A DNA stretch of 52,360 nt from an uncultured Oscillospiraceae bacterium (GCA_900539425.1 UQBX01000015.1:1-52360); one strand, 5' to 3'. Counted from the first letter of the stretch, positions 34,548 to 43,069 are shown. The notes: a model not told the origin generated them from the letters alone. A program made the numbers and translations.

Positions 34548-35291
34548 TCACTTTTCATAAAAGATAAATACCCTGTCCCCGAAAGTAATAGTATCCTCGT
34601 CAAAAATGAGCTGTGTTTGGGTAAGGTATCTGCCGTTGAGCTTCGTGCCGTTGTGTGAATCAAGATCGCACAAAGCCCAGCCGCGCGTAGTTTTATAAAT
34701 TCTTGCGTGTTCTGAGGATACAGTATCAGAAAGTATCCTGATGTCGCACTGCTCTCCCCTGCCTATCAGAACATCATTTCTTTTAAGATATACAGGCTTG
34801 CGGCTCTTTACGTCCACAAGAACGGCATAAGCAACTGTGCGGCCGCCCGCATTCTGCCTTATCTGTTTTTTGGTTGAGCTTGAAATGGCATCCGCACATT
34901 CAAACCTGAGCGGAACGGTTCCTATTGAGATAACGTCGCCGTCCTCAATAACAGCCTTACCGTCTATCTTTTTTCCATTTACAAGTATTCCGTTTTTAGA
35001 GAAAGTATCCGTTACTACCCAATCTCTGCTTTTTTTTGCGATAACTGCATGAAATCTTGAAACTGACGGAAGCGGCAGTACGATATCGTTTGCCTTTGAC
35101 TTGCCTATAGAAGTCTCCCAGTGGTTTATCTCAATAACAGAATCATTGTTTTCATCAGTCAGCTGTGCCATTTTATGCACTCTGGGTCTGTTTCTGAAAA
35201 GCGAAACAACGCAGGTCAAAATAACTATAACCGCCGCAGCGGGAAACGCATACCGCATTACGGAGGTAAGCATATCAAGTAAATCCTGCAT
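34548..35291 (-). CDS. Membrane-anchored protein with two FHA domains
   Basis: The 247-residue protein has an N-terminal transmembrane helix (about 12-32) and two cytoplasmic forkhead-associated domains. FHA1 (about 57-125) has SIGKSKANDIVL, SRFHAVI and NGILVNG; FHA2 (about 165-240) has LIGRGEQCDI, SSEHARI and HNGTKLNG, all the phosphothreonine-binding contacts. It is first in an operon with an FtsW-type polymerase and a PBP. In actinobacteria FHA proteins next to ftsW-pbpA read out Ser/Thr kinase signals on cell-wall synthesis; the same role here is inference, as no kinase gene is in the window. GAGAGAGGTG precedes the ATG. Confidence 0.92.
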   Translation of the reverse strand: MQDLLDMLTSVMRYAFPAAAVIVILTCVVSLFRNRPRVHKMAQLTDENNDSVIEINHWETSIGKSKANDIVLPLPSVSRFHAVIAKKSRDWVVTDTFSKNGILVNGKKIDGKAVIEDGDVISIGTVPLRFECADAISSSTKKQIRQNAGGRTVAYAVLVDVKSRKPVYLKRNDVLIGRGEQCDIRILSDTVSSEHARIYKTTRGWALCDLDSHNGTKLNGRYLTQTQLIFDEDTITFGDRVFIFYEK

Positions 35292-35348
35292 AAAAACACC
35301 TCTCTCAATATCGGCAAAAAGCCGTAATAATAAAACTTACTCAGTATA

Positions 35349-35377
35349 AGAATATATTTGAAATTTTAAATTGTCAA
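35349..35377 (-). promoter_or_regulatory. Promoter of the FHA-FtsW-PBP operon
   Basis: Minus strand TTGACA (35372-35377), 17-base spacer, TATTCT (35349-35354). Confidence 0.65.
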
Positions 35378-35384
35378 GATTATA

Positions 35385-35413
35385 TTGAATTTATTTACAT
35401 TTCGGGTTATACT
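35385..35413 (+). promoter_or_regulatory. Promoter of galM
   Basis: TTGAAT (35385-35390), 17-base spacer, TATACT (35408-35413). It lies back to back with the FHA operon promoter. Confidence 0.7.
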
Positions 35414-35450
35414 CGATACATACTATAAAATATAGATTAAGGGGTAAATT

Positions 35451-36503
35451 ATGAGTATCACTAAAACTTTTTTCGGCAAGGTAAAGGACGAGAATGTTGA
35501 CCTTTACACTATTACAAACAAAAACGGTGCAAGCGTTTCTATACAGACCTTCGGCGCAGGGATTCAGGCTATAAACGTGCCTGACAGAAACGGAGTTATG
35601 GGCGACGTTGTGCTTGGTTTTGACAAACCCGAATATTATGCCGACCCAGATTTGGGATACCAGGGACTTGTTGTAGGCAGAGTGGCGAACAGAATAAGGG
35701 ACGCCAAATTCGTTATGGACGGCATTGAATACCACACGCCGAACAATCAGGGCACATGGACACTGCACGGCGGCGGCAGATTCAGCTTTTCTGTGTGGGA
35801 AGTTGAAAGCACTGCGGATAATTCCATCACCCTGAAAAAATTCTCTCCCGATATGGAAGACGGATTTCCGGGTAATTTTACGATGAAAGTTACATACACT
35901 CTTACTGAGGAAAACACACTGCGTGTTGAATACTCTGTTATAAGCGATAAAAAGACAGTGGCCTGCCCTACAAACCACGCATACTTTAATTTAAGCGCCA
36001 ACCCGCAGGCTGATATAGAAAATCATCTGCTTAAAATAAACGCCGATTTCTTTACTGAAACAGACGCCGACCAACTTCCCACAGGAGAACTCGGAAAGCT
36101 TGCCGGCACTATGATGGACTTTTCCGAAATGCACAAAATCGGAGATAAAATTGACGATCCTTTCAGAGCAATAATTGACGGTATTGGTTATGATAACAAC
36201 TACTGCCTGAGAAACAAGTCTGGCGAACTTGCCGAAGCCGCTGTGCTTTATGATGAGAAAAGCGGCAGAAAAATGAGCGTTTGGACTGACTTGCCGGGAG
36301 TTCAGCTTTACTGCGGAGGATGGCTTGCAAAAAGCGGCAACCCGGGAAAGGCTAACGGCGCAGTAACATACAGGCGAGGCGCCGCTCTTGAAACTCAGTT
36401 TTACCCTGACAGCGTTAATCATGCAGACAAATTCCCGTTTAAATATGTTGAGCCGAATAAAGAGTTCAAAACAGTTACAGAATTCAGATTTACGGCAGAA
36501 TAA
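35451..36503 (+). CDS. galM: Aldose 1-epimerase (galactose mutarotase)
   Basis: The 350-residue enzyme interconverts alpha- and beta-anomers of galactose or glucose, supplying alpha-galactose to galactokinase. Signature sites are present: RVANRIRDAKF, TLHGGGR, the catalytic His in CPTNHAYFNLS near residue 181, and the catalytic Glu in ALETQFYPDSVNH near 316. AAGGGG precedes the ATG. It is a single gene with its own promoter; the two alpha-galactosidases at the left of the window would generate its substrate, but galactokinase and the transferase are not in view. Confidence 0.96.
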   Translation: MSITKTFFGKVKDENVDLYTITNKNGASVSIQTFGAGIQAINVPDRNGVMGDVVLGFDKPEYYADPDLGYQGLVVGRVANRIRDAKFVMDGIEYHTPNNQGTWTLHGGGRFSFSVWEVESTADNSITLKKFSPDMEDGFPGNFTMKVTYTLTEENTLRVEYSVISDKKTVACPTNHAYFNLSANPQADIENHLLKINADFFTETDADQLPTGELGKLAGTMMDFSEMHKIGDKIDDPFRAIIDGIGYDNNYCLRNKSGELAEAAVLYDEKSGRKMSVWTDLPGVQLYCGGWLAKSGNPGKANGAVTYRRGAALETQFYPDSVNHADKFPFKYVEPNKEFKTVTEFRFTAE

Positions 36504-36532
36504 CAATAAAAATATGCATAATATCATAAAAT

Positions 36533-36579
36533 GCAACTGATAGTTGCGCAAATTCAAACCAGAATTGGTGGTGTGCAAC
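36533..36579 (+). promoter_or_regulatory. Operator-like inverted repeats before the XRE-DUF4097 gene
   Basis: GCAACT-GAT-AGTTGC (36533-36547) is a perfect 6-bp dyad, and a third half-site TGTGCAAC at 36572-36579 pairs with GTTGCGCA at 36543-36550 over a longer spacing (7 of 8). The elements sit at and upstream of the expected -35, a natural place for autoregulation by the helix-turn-helix protein encoded downstream. Confidence 0.5.
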
Positions 36580-36589
36580 CGAATTTATC

Positions 36590-36598
36590 TGCTACAAT
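36590..36598 (+). promoter_or_regulatory. Extended -10 promoter of the XRE-DUF4097 gene
   Basis: TGCTACAAT matches the extended -10 form TGnTAnAAT. No good -35 is present at 17 bases. The start codon is 17 bases after the element, so the leader would be about ten bases. Confidence 0.5.
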
Positions 36599-36615
36599 GA
36601 AGCCGAGGTGATGAT

Positions 36616-37905
36616 ATGAATATTGAAACAGCTACAAGACTTTACGAATACAGAAAAGCACACGGTTATTCGCAGGAAGAGTTAGCCGCAAAAATAGGAG
36701 TATCAAGGCAGGCAATATCAAAATGGGAAAGAAGCGAAAGCAGCCCTGATACAGATAATTTGATAGCGCTTGCACAGTTATACGGCGTATCTCTTGACAC
36801 ATTGCTTATGGGTGATGAAGAACCGGCAAAGCAGGAACCTGAAGCGGAAAACACTGCCGCCGAAAACAGCGAAACAGCCGAAGAAGACGCAGTAACCGAA
36901 ACAGAAAGCACAGAGGATAAAGCTGAAGAAGTTCCAAAAGGAAACGATTATACAGTTCCCACGGAACAGCCGCAGGATAATATTGCTTATTATTCTAACA
37001 CGGGAAATGCGCAAAATTACTCAAACAGCCCCGCAAATGTAACATATTATTCTCCCGATCCTAAAAAGAAACTAAGCAAAGGCGCTAAAATAGGAATAAT
37101 AGCTGCCGTTATAGCGGCTTTGATAATAATAGCCGCGGCAATTGGTATTGAGGCATATTCTGAAATCAGAGAAGAACGCCTTGAAAACGCAATGGAAAAT
37201 TCAACGGTAACAACAACCAAGGTACCAAGCAGTTCGGCACAGGACGGCACGCAGAATGCCAACTCGGCAGACGCATCTGCAATAAACAAGATATCCGTTG
37301 AATGGGGCAGCGGAAACATAAATGTTTCTTATTATGACGGAACTGAGATACAGTATGACGACGGACTTGATGCAAATGATGATTGTGCTCTTGTAAGCAG
37401 AATAGAAAACGGAGAACTTAAAATATATTTCCAGAGAAGCGGCATCTCAAATATAAAAGAACAGAAAGACCTGCAGATAAACATTCCAAACTCAATGATG
37501 CTCAGAGAATTTGATATAGAATGCGGTTCAGGAAATATTACAGTAAACGGTATCAGTGCGTCCTCTATTGAGCTTCACAGCGCATCGGGTGATATTAACG
37601 CAACAGGCGCGTTCACATCAATTGATGTTGAAACTAATTCAGGAAACGCGCAGGTAACAAATACCTCCGAAACAATAAACAAAATAGACGCAAGTTCAAC
37701 AAGCGGCAATATCACAATAACCGTTCCGCAAAGCTTAAGCGGATTCTATATGGAATATGAAACTGTGTCAGGCAGCATTAGCAACGATTTCGGCGCCCAG
37801 ACAAACGGCTCTTCAAGAAACGGCACGGCAACCTACGGCAACGGCTCAACCCAGATAGAAGTTGAAACCGTGAGCGGAAGCTTTTCACTTAAAGCAGTTC
37901 AATAA
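36616..37905 (+). CDS. Membrane-spanning XRE-family regulator with extracytoplasmic DUF4097-like domain
   Basis: This 429-residue protein joins three parts. Residues 1-62 are an XRE helix-turn-helix (YSQEELAAKIGVSRQAISKW); 66-150 is an acidic, low-complexity linker; 157-178 is one transmembrane helix (IGIIAAVIAALIIIAAAIGI); about 215-429 is a Ser/Thr/Asn-rich repetitive beta domain with recurring GSGNI, SGDI and SGNI steps like the DUF4097 family. The DNA-binding end is cytoplasmic and the beta domain outside, so it could relay an envelope signal directly to a promoter. GAGGTGAT precedes the ATG, and a dyad overlaps its promoter, suggesting autoregulation. Signal and targets are unknown. Confidence 0.85.
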   Translation: MNIETATRLYEYRKAHGYSQEELAAKIGVSRQAISKWERSESSPDTDNLIALAQLYGVSLDTLLMGDEEPAKQEPEAENTAAENSETAEEDAVTETESTEDKAEEVPKGNDYTVPTEQPQDNIAYYSNTGNAQNYSNSPANVTYYSPDPKKKLSKGAKIGIIAAVIAALIIIAAAIGIEAYSEIREERLENAMENSTVTTTKVPSSSAQDGTQNANSADASAINKISVEWGSGNINVSYYDGTEIQYDDGLDANDDCALVSRIENGELKIYFQRSGISNIKEQKDLQINIPNSMMLREFDIECGSGNITVNGISASSIELHSASGDINATGAFTSIDVETNSGNAQVTNTSETINKIDASSTSGNITITVPQSLSGFYMEYETVSGSISNDFGAQTNGSSRNGTATYGNGSTQIEVETVSGSFSLKAVQ

Positions 37906-37922
37906 AAACACTTTATATAATT

Positions 37923-37960
37923 AAAAGCCCTGCGGTGATTACCGCAGGTTTTTTATTTTT
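37923..37960 (+). terminator. Terminator after the XRE-DUF4097 gene
   Basis: Perfect stem CCTGCGGT / ACCGCAGG around GATT, followed by a long T-rich run. Confidence 0.92.
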
Positions 37961-37990
37961 AAAAGTATGTTATTATCCGAAAAATATATT

Positions 37991-38632
37991 TTATTTTTCA
38001 ACAGGTTTTGAATTTGCATAAATTTCATTCATTTTTTCATCCGGATAATGAGTATCAAGAAATTGCTCTATTCTGTTTGAAGGAGATACTCCCTGAGCTC
38101 TTTCGTTCATACGAAGCGCGGCAGAAGCGGAAAGCACACAATCGAACACGAAAAAAACAATAAACACGCTGACAAGCAGCCTTTCGTGCGGCAGTTTTAC
38201 AGAACTGAAAACCTTTTGCAGCAAAGGAATCACAGCCTTTACCCAAAAAACGCCGAGAACTCCCCAGAAAAGAGAATACAAAAGACAAACCCTGCCGTTT
38301 ATATTCAGAGGAAGTTTGCTGTAATCCCAAGCGACCGAGCCGAAGCATATTTCCTGCCCGAGAGAGCATATGTATTCCGTAACCGTACCTGACAAAAACG
38401 CAACAAGAAAAATTTTCCACAGCTTTGATTGTTGGAAATGTACAAGTATAAGAGTAAGCAGGACAGCTCCCATTCCATATGCAACACTAAGATGGCCCAG
38501 CACAAGTGACTTGCGGCTTTCAATATAACCGTTTTTTATTAGGCACCAAACCGTTTCAACCAAAAAGCCCCCGTAGCACCCTGCAACAAATATCCATACA
38601 TACTGAAAAAATGTAAAATTCTGCTTTTTCAT
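37991..38632 (-). CDS. CmpB-family (PF06541-type) integral membrane protein
   Basis: The 213-residue protein has five or so transmembrane helices and the conserved core GSVAWDYSKLPLNINGRVCL followed by SLFWGVLG, which defines the family often labelled putative ABC transporter permease, although no ATPase partner is present and real transport has not been shown. A start at 38689 would add 19 residues overlapping the promoter; GGAGGGG six bases before the ATG at 38632 supports the shorter protein. The C-terminal 35 residues are hydrophilic. Neighbours give no functional clue. Confidence 0.82.
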   Translation of the reverse strand: MKKQNFTFFQYVWIFVAGCYGGFLVETVWCLIKNGYIESRKSLVLGHLSVAYGMGAVLLTLILVHFQQSKLWKIFLVAFLSGTVTEYICSLGQEICFGSVAWDYSKLPLNINGRVCLLYSLFWGVLGVFWVKAVIPLLQKVFSSVKLPHERLLVSVFIVFFVFDCVLSASAALRMNERAQGVSPSNRIEQFLDTHYPDEKMNEIYANSKPVEK

Positions 38633-38661
38633 TTTCAGCCCCTCCATACAGCTTAAATAAA

Positions 38662-38689
38662 AGTATATGACGGGATTTTTTAACTTCAA
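38662..38689 (-). promoter_or_regulatory. Promoter of the CmpB-family gene
   Basis: Minus strand TTGAAG (38684-38689), 16-base spacer, TATACT (38662-38667). Its position supports the start at 38632. Confidence 0.55.
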
Positions 38690-38748
38690 CTGAATTTGTC
38701 AAAAATTTATCAATATTTTATATTTTTTTCTACATGGATAAAAAGGTG

Positions 38749-38778
38749 TAAAAAAAGCGGAGCCCGAAGACTCCGCTC
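38749..38778 (-). terminator. Terminator after gapA
   Basis: On the minus strand AGCGGAG / CTCCGCT pair around TCTTCGGG, followed by seven T residues. Confidence 0.9.
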
Positions 38779-38802
38779 TGTTTATTAATTGTAGATTTCG
38801 GC

Positions 38803-39816
38803 TTAGCCAAGTTCTGAGAAGTACTTGATTGTGCGAACCATCTGTGAAGTATAGCTGTTCTCGTTATCATACCAAGAAACAACCTGAACCTCATAGAGAC
38901 CTTCAGCAATCTTAACAACCATTGTCTGAGTAGCATCAAAGAGTGAGCCGTAACGCATACCAACGATATCTGAAGAAACGATCTCATCAGTATTGTAACC
39001 GAAGCTCTCGTTTGCAGCAGCCTTCATAGCAGCGTTGATGCCGTCAACAGTAACATCGTCGCCCTTAACTACAGCAGTAAGGATTGTTGTTGAACCTGTA
39101 GGAGTAGGAACACGCTGAGCAGAACCGATAAGTTTGCCGTTAAGTTCCGGAATAACGAGGCCGATAGCCTTAGCTGCGCCTGTTGAGTTAGGAACGATGT
39201 TAACAGCAGCAGCACGAGAACGACGAAGGTCGCCCTTTCTCTGCGGGCCGTCAAGAGTCATCTGATCGCCTGTGTAAGCATGGATTGTTACCATGATACC
39301 GCTCTGGATCTCAACATAATCGTTAAGAGCCTTTGCCATAGGAGCAAGGCAGTTTGTTGTGCAGGAAGCAGCTGAAATAACTGTATCTTCCGGCTTAAGT
39401 GTTTCGTGGTTTACATTGTAAACGATTGTGGGAAGGTCATTGCCTGCGGGAGCTGAAATAACAACCTTGCGGGCACCTGCCTTAATATGAGCTGAAGCCT
39501 TGTCCTTTGAGGTGTAGAAACCTGTGCACTCAAGAACAACGTCTACTCCGAGTTCTCCCCAAGGAAGCTCAGAAGCGTCTGCTTTAGCATAAATTTTGAT
39601 TTCCTGACCGTCAACGATGATAGAATCTTCTGTTGCTTCTACCTTATCTGCAAGAGCATATTTGCCCTGAGATGAATCGTACTTAAGAAGATGAGCAAGC
39701 ATCTTGGGGCTTGTAAGGTCGTTGATAGCAACAACTTCATAGCCTTCTGCGCCGAACATCTGGCGGAAAGCAAGACGACCGATACGGCCGAAACCATTAA
39801 TAGCAACTTTTACCAT
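38803..39816 (-). CDS. gapA: Glyceraldehyde-3-phosphate dehydrogenase
   Basis: The 337-residue glycolytic enzyme oxidises glyceraldehyde 3-phosphate with phosphate and NAD+. NGFGRIGR is the nucleotide-binding loop, Asp33 in INDLTSP indicates NAD+ rather than NADP+ use, SAASCTTNCLAP contains the catalytic cysteine near residue 152, and WYDNENSY is near the C-terminus. Codon use looks biased to preferred codons, fitting high expression. GGAGG precedes the ATG. It is monocistronic with its own promoter(s) and terminator. Confidence 0.98.
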   Translation of the reverse strand: MVKVAINGFGRIGRLAFRQMFGAEGYEVVAINDLTSPKMLAHLLKYDSSQGKYALADKVEATEDSIIVDGQEIKIYAKADASELPWGELGVDVVLECTGFYTSKDKASAHIKAGARKVVISAPAGNDLPTIVYNVNHETLKPEDTVISAASCTTNCLAPMAKALNDYVEIQSGIMVTIHAYTGDQMTLDGPQRKGDLRRSRAAAVNIVPNSTGAAKAIGLVIPELNGKLIGSAQRVPTPTGSTTILTAVVKGDDVTVDGINAAMKAAANESFGYNTDEIVSSDIVGMRYGSLFDATQTMVVKIAEGLYEVQVVSWYDNENSYTSQMVRTIKYFSELG

Positions 39817-39834
39817 TGGAATTTACCTCCGTAA

Positions 39835-39862
39835 ATTTTATTTTAAAATATTGGATTGTCAA
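39835..39862 (-). promoter_or_regulatory. Second possible gapA promoter
   Basis: Minus strand TTGACA (39857-39862), 16-base spacer, TAAAAT (39835-39840). Its start site would fall almost on the Shine-Dalgarno, so it is less likely than the upstream one. Confidence 0.35.
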
Positions 39863-39878
39863 TATTTTATCGATATAT

Positions 39879-39907
39879 ATTTTATACTGTTTCACTGCGA
39901 ATATCAA
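39879..39907 (-). promoter_or_regulatory. gapA promoter
   Basis: Minus strand TTGATA (39902-39907), 17-base spacer, TAAAAT (39879-39884), with TATAAA overlapping the -10. Confidence 0.6.
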
Positions 39908-39972
39908 GCATTTTTTTCCATTTAAAAAAGTTTGTTAAATCTAAACAAAAGAGCGTGCAAAAGACAGTGTGA

Positions 39973-41286
39973 TTATATTGATTTTTTGCTTTTTTCTGTT
40001 TTAAGAAGCACAATTATGGGTATCAGAGCGAAAACTGCAACCGCGGCGGAAGCAAGGAAAATATTCGCCGTAGGTATAGTTTTTACCGTTCCGAGTTCAA
40101 CATAAGTCTGATTATTGTTTGCTATTACGGCGGCTCCTATATACGGCCCAGTGACCATTGGTATAAGCACCTGAAATACTATTCTGACGCCCTGGAAAAG
40201 ACCCACTTTATCTGTGGGTGTATAATCCCTGATAGTACCGCAGATACACGCCGAAGAAACAAGATAAGCGCCCATCATTACCGTGCCGAAAGCCATTAGT
40301 ATAACAAGATTATCTCCCTTGGCAAAGTACATGAGCACAAAGCCTGCAATAAGCACTATTGCGGCGGGAAGCAGACAGCGTATTTTGCCGAACTTATCTA
40401 TAACCCGACCGAGAAGAACGGAAATAACAGCCGACAAAATAAGTATCACACCGAGCGGTATTGCATAATCCGTTATGCCGAGAGTTTTTTCAAGATAGAT
40501 AATGATATACGGCATAAACACCTGATAAGCGATGCTGAATATGCAGAATGCCGCGAACGCAATGTAAAGGCGAGGATTTTTCTTTACTGTGGACGGACGA
40601 AAACCATAGATGATATTTTTGAAATAATTTTCGTTATTTGCTTTTATACCCGGCTTATCTTTAAGGAAAAAGATGCCGAGGAAGCCGCAAACCGTGGTGG
40701 CGATTCCGACGATAAGGAAAAATGTCTGCCACTCTCCCCTTTGCTTAAAGCCGTCAAGCACACCGAAAACAAGAATCATTGCAACAAGCGGAAGCGCCTG
40801 AAGAACAGTTTCTGCCCTACCTCTGTTTGAATCGTCCGTTATATCAGTTACCCAGCTGTTAAAAGCGGCATCAAAAGCCGTTGAGCCGAAGAAAGTCATA
40901 ACGCAGTCCATGACGATTACAAGAAGCGCCGCTGTGGCAGCGGCATTTGCAGTATGGAAAAACTTTTGGGTATTGTCTACCGTTATAAAACCGAATGAAG
41001 CCGTAACGATACCCCAGAATATGTAACCCGTAACAATGAACACCTTGCGCTTGCCTATCTTATCAGAAAGAGCGCCCATAACAAGCGTTGTAACTGCGGC
41101 GGTAACTGCCGAAGCGGCAACCATTGCGGCAATATCGTTTGCCGTGCCGCCGACCGCATCAAAAAGGTACACATTGAAATACATATTTTCAATTACCCAT
41201 GCAAGCTGCCCTATAAGTCCGAAAAGCACCACGCTGAACCAAATTCGCGCACCGAGTTTTGCTGAACTTACTTTTGTTTTAGGCAT
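39973..41286 (-). CDS. MFS transporter, GPH/sugar-cation symporter type
   Basis: The 437-residue protein has about twelve transmembrane helices and the GPH/SLC45-like features NMYFNVYLFD, MGALSDKIGKRKVF (the loop 2-3 MFS motif) and FGSTAFDAAFNSWVTD. Such transporters bring in sugars or glycosides with a cation. A start at 41319 would run through the promoter; AGGGGTGAT just before the ATG at 41286 is preferred. The gene stands alone between the pyrG terminator and the gap before gapA, and its promoter is covered by a 13-bp perfect inverted repeat, indicating specific regulation. No terminator is evident after it, and the substrate cannot be named. Confidence 0.88.
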   Translation of the reverse strand: MPKTKVSSAKLGARIWFSVVLFGLIGQLAWVIENMYFNVYLFDAVGGTANDIAAMVAASAVTAAVTTLVMGALSDKIGKRKVFIVTGYIFWGIVTASFGFITVDNTQKFFHTANAAATAALLVIVMDCVMTFFGSTAFDAAFNSWVTDITDDSNRGRAETVLQALPLVAMILVFGVLDGFKQRGEWQTFFLIVGIATTVCGFLGIFFLKDKPGIKANNENYFKNIIYGFRPSTVKKNPRLYIAFAAFCIFSIAYQVFMPYIIIYLEKTLGITDYAIPLGVILILSAVISVLLGRVIDKFGKIRCLLPAAIVLIAGFVLMYFAKGDNLVILMAFGTVMMGAYLVSSACICGTIRDYTPTDKVGLFQGVRIVFQVLIPMVTGPYIGAAVIANNNQTYVELGTVKTIPTANIFLASAAVAVFALIPIIVLLKTEKSKKSI

Positions 41287-41294
41287 AAAAATCA

Positions 41295-41331
41295 CCCCTT
41301 TGATTTTATTATGGCACAAAAATCAAAGGGG
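41295..41331 (-). promoter_or_regulatory. Long inverted repeat over the MFS promoter
   Basis: CCCCTTTGATTTT (41295-41307) and AAAATCAAAGGGG (41319-41331) are perfect 13-bp inverted arms with an 11-base spacer. One arm fills the promoter spacer; the other covers the start site and Shine-Dalgarno. It looks like an operator, or an RNA hairpin hiding the ribosome site if transcription begins further upstream. Confidence 0.65.
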
Positions 41332-41336
41332 GTCAA
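41308..41336 (-). promoter_or_regulatory. Promoter of the MFS gene
   Basis: Minus strand TTGACC (41331-41336), 17-base spacer, CATAAT (41308-41313). The leader would be about 15 bases. Confidence 0.6.
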
Positions 41337-41366
41337 CAAAATGCTTATAAACAAAAGATAAACAGT

Positions 41367-41400
41367 AAAAAACGCGTTCCGGTAAATATCCGAAACGCGC
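41367..41400 (-). terminator. Terminator after pyrG
   Basis: On the minus strand CGCGTTTCGG and CCGGAACGCG pair with one G-T wobble around a 7-base loop, followed by six T residues. Confidence 0.88.
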
Positions 41401-41418
41401 TTTGAAACAAATTGCATA

Positions 41419-43038
41419 TTAATTTTTGCTGCTGTGAAGCTTTGCCGCCGCTGAAACAAAGCCGCGGAAAAGCGGGTGAGGTCTGTTTGGTCTGCTCTTA
41501 AATTCCGGGTGGAACTGACAGGCAACAAACCAGGGATGTGACGGAATCTCCATCATCTCAACAATATGGTTATCAGGCGAAGTACCCGCAAATATAACGC
41601 CGTTCTTAGCAAACTCCTCACGGTAGTCATTATTTACCTCATAACGATGGCGGTGACGCTCGTAAATCATAGACGCGCCGTAAAGCTGATAAGATTTTGA
41701 CTCGGGATTAAGTACGCAGGGATATTGACCAAGACGCATTGTGCCGCCCATTTCCTGAACATTTCTCTGCTCAGGCATAATATCAATAACAGGATTTGTT
41801 GTTTCGGGATTTATCTCTGCAGAATTGGCATCAGCAAGTCCCAGCACATTTCTTGCAAACTCAATTACCGCAACCTGCATGCCGAGGCATATTCCAAGGA
41901 AAGGAATATTATGTGTTCTGGCATAGTTTACGGCTTTGATCTTGCCTTCTACTCCTCTGCTTCCGAAACCTCCAGGAACAAGTATACCGTCCATATCTCC
42001 AAGGATTGCATCAAGGTCTGTGTCCTCGGGCTCAAGAGTTTCGGAATCTATCCAGTGAATATCAACTGCTGAATGAGTTTCTATTCCGCCGTGCTTGAGC
42101 GCCTCGTTTACGGAAATATAGCTGTCGTGCAGTTCAACATATTTGCCTACCATAGCTATCTTTACCGTGCGAACGGGATTTCTGAGAGCATCAAGCATTT
42201 CCTGCCAGTCTGAAAGCTCAGGCTCGCCGCATTCCAAACCGAGTTTTTTGACAGCAACATCGTCAAGGCCTTCATCATGAAGCATCATGGGAACAGCATA
42301 AAGAATATCACAGTTATTATTTTCGATAACGCAGTCCTTTTCAACATTACAGAAAAGCGCAATTTTATTTCTTATATCGTCCGTAAGAGGATGCTCCGTA
42401 CGGCACACTATGATATCGGGGTGAATACCGAGAGCCAGCATTTCCTTAACGCTGTGCTGTGTGGGTTTTGATTTAAGTTCATCTGAAGCCGCAAGATATG
42501 GCACAAGAGTTACATGGATAAACAGGCAGTTTTCCCTGCCGTATTCAACAGAAAACTGACGTATAGCCTCAAGAAACGGCTGGCTTTCAATATCTCCGAT
42601 AGTGCCGCCTATTTCAACAAGGCATATATCCGCACCTGTTTCTGCATTTCTGTAAATATACCTCTTGATTTCGTTAGTAACATGTGGAATTATCTGAATA
42701 GTCTGCCCGCCGTACACACCCTTTCGTTCGTCCGCAATAACATTCCAATATACTCTGCCTGATGTGAGGTTAGAGTTCTGGGAAAGGGATTCATCAATAA
42801 ATCTTTCGTAATGGCCCAGATCGAGGTCTGTTTCAGCGCCGTCGTCCGTAACAAATACCTCGCCGTGCTGAACGGGGTTCATGGTGCCGGGGTCTACATT
42901 GAGATAAGGATCAAGCTTCTGCGCCGTTACCTTGAGCCCGCGGGCTTTTAACAATCTGCCCAGGGACGCAGCTGTTATACCCTTGCCAAGTCCGCTTACA
43001 ACACCGCCTGTAACAAAAATGTACTTTGGCTTATTCAC
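41419..43038 (-). CDS. pyrG: CTP synthase
   Basis: The 539-residue enzyme converts UTP to CTP using ATP and glutamine. The N-terminal synthetase domain starts YIFVTGGVVSGLGKGI and includes the MNPVQHGEVFVTDDG motif; the C-terminal class I amidotransferase domain has FLGICLGMQ with the nucleophilic cysteine and CQFHPEFKSRP with the catalytic His-Glu. Length is standard. The start is GTG with AGGAGG seven bases upstream. It lies 31 bases after the DUF1846 gene without a promoter between, so both probably share the leader and promoter near 44.6 kb. Confidence 0.98.
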   Translation of the reverse strand: MNKPKYIFVTGGVVSGLGKGITAASLGRLLKARGLKVTAQKLDPYLNVDPGTMNPVQHGEVFVTDDGAETDLDLGHYERFIDESLSQNSNLTSGRVYWNVIADERKGVYGGQTIQIIPHVTNEIKRYIYRNAETGADICLVEIGGTIGDIESQPFLEAIRQFSVEYGRENCLFIHVTLVPYLAASDELKSKPTQHSVKEMLALGIHPDIIVCRTEHPLTDDIRNKIALFCNVEKDCVIENNNCDILYAVPMMLHDEGLDDVAVKKLGLECGEPELSDWQEMLDALRNPVRTVKIAMVGKYVELHDSYISVNEALKHGGIETHSAVDIHWIDSETLEPEDTDLDAILGDMDGILVPGGFGSRGVEGKIKAVNYARTHNIPFLGICLGMQVAVIEFARNVLGLADANSAEINPETTNPVIDIMPEQRNVQEMGGTMRLGQYPCVLNPESKSYQLYGASMIYERHRHRYEVNNDYREEFAKNGVIFAGTSPDNHIVEMMEIPSHPWFVACQFHPEFKSRPNRPHPLFRGFVSAAAKLHSSKN

Positions 43039-43069
43039 AATTATTCCTCCTAAAATTTATTACTGCCGG

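Noticed and set aside
35312..35324. Hairpin CGGC-AAAAA-GCCG in the FHA leader as an attenuator
   Set aside because: Only four base pairs and no T-run on the minus strand.
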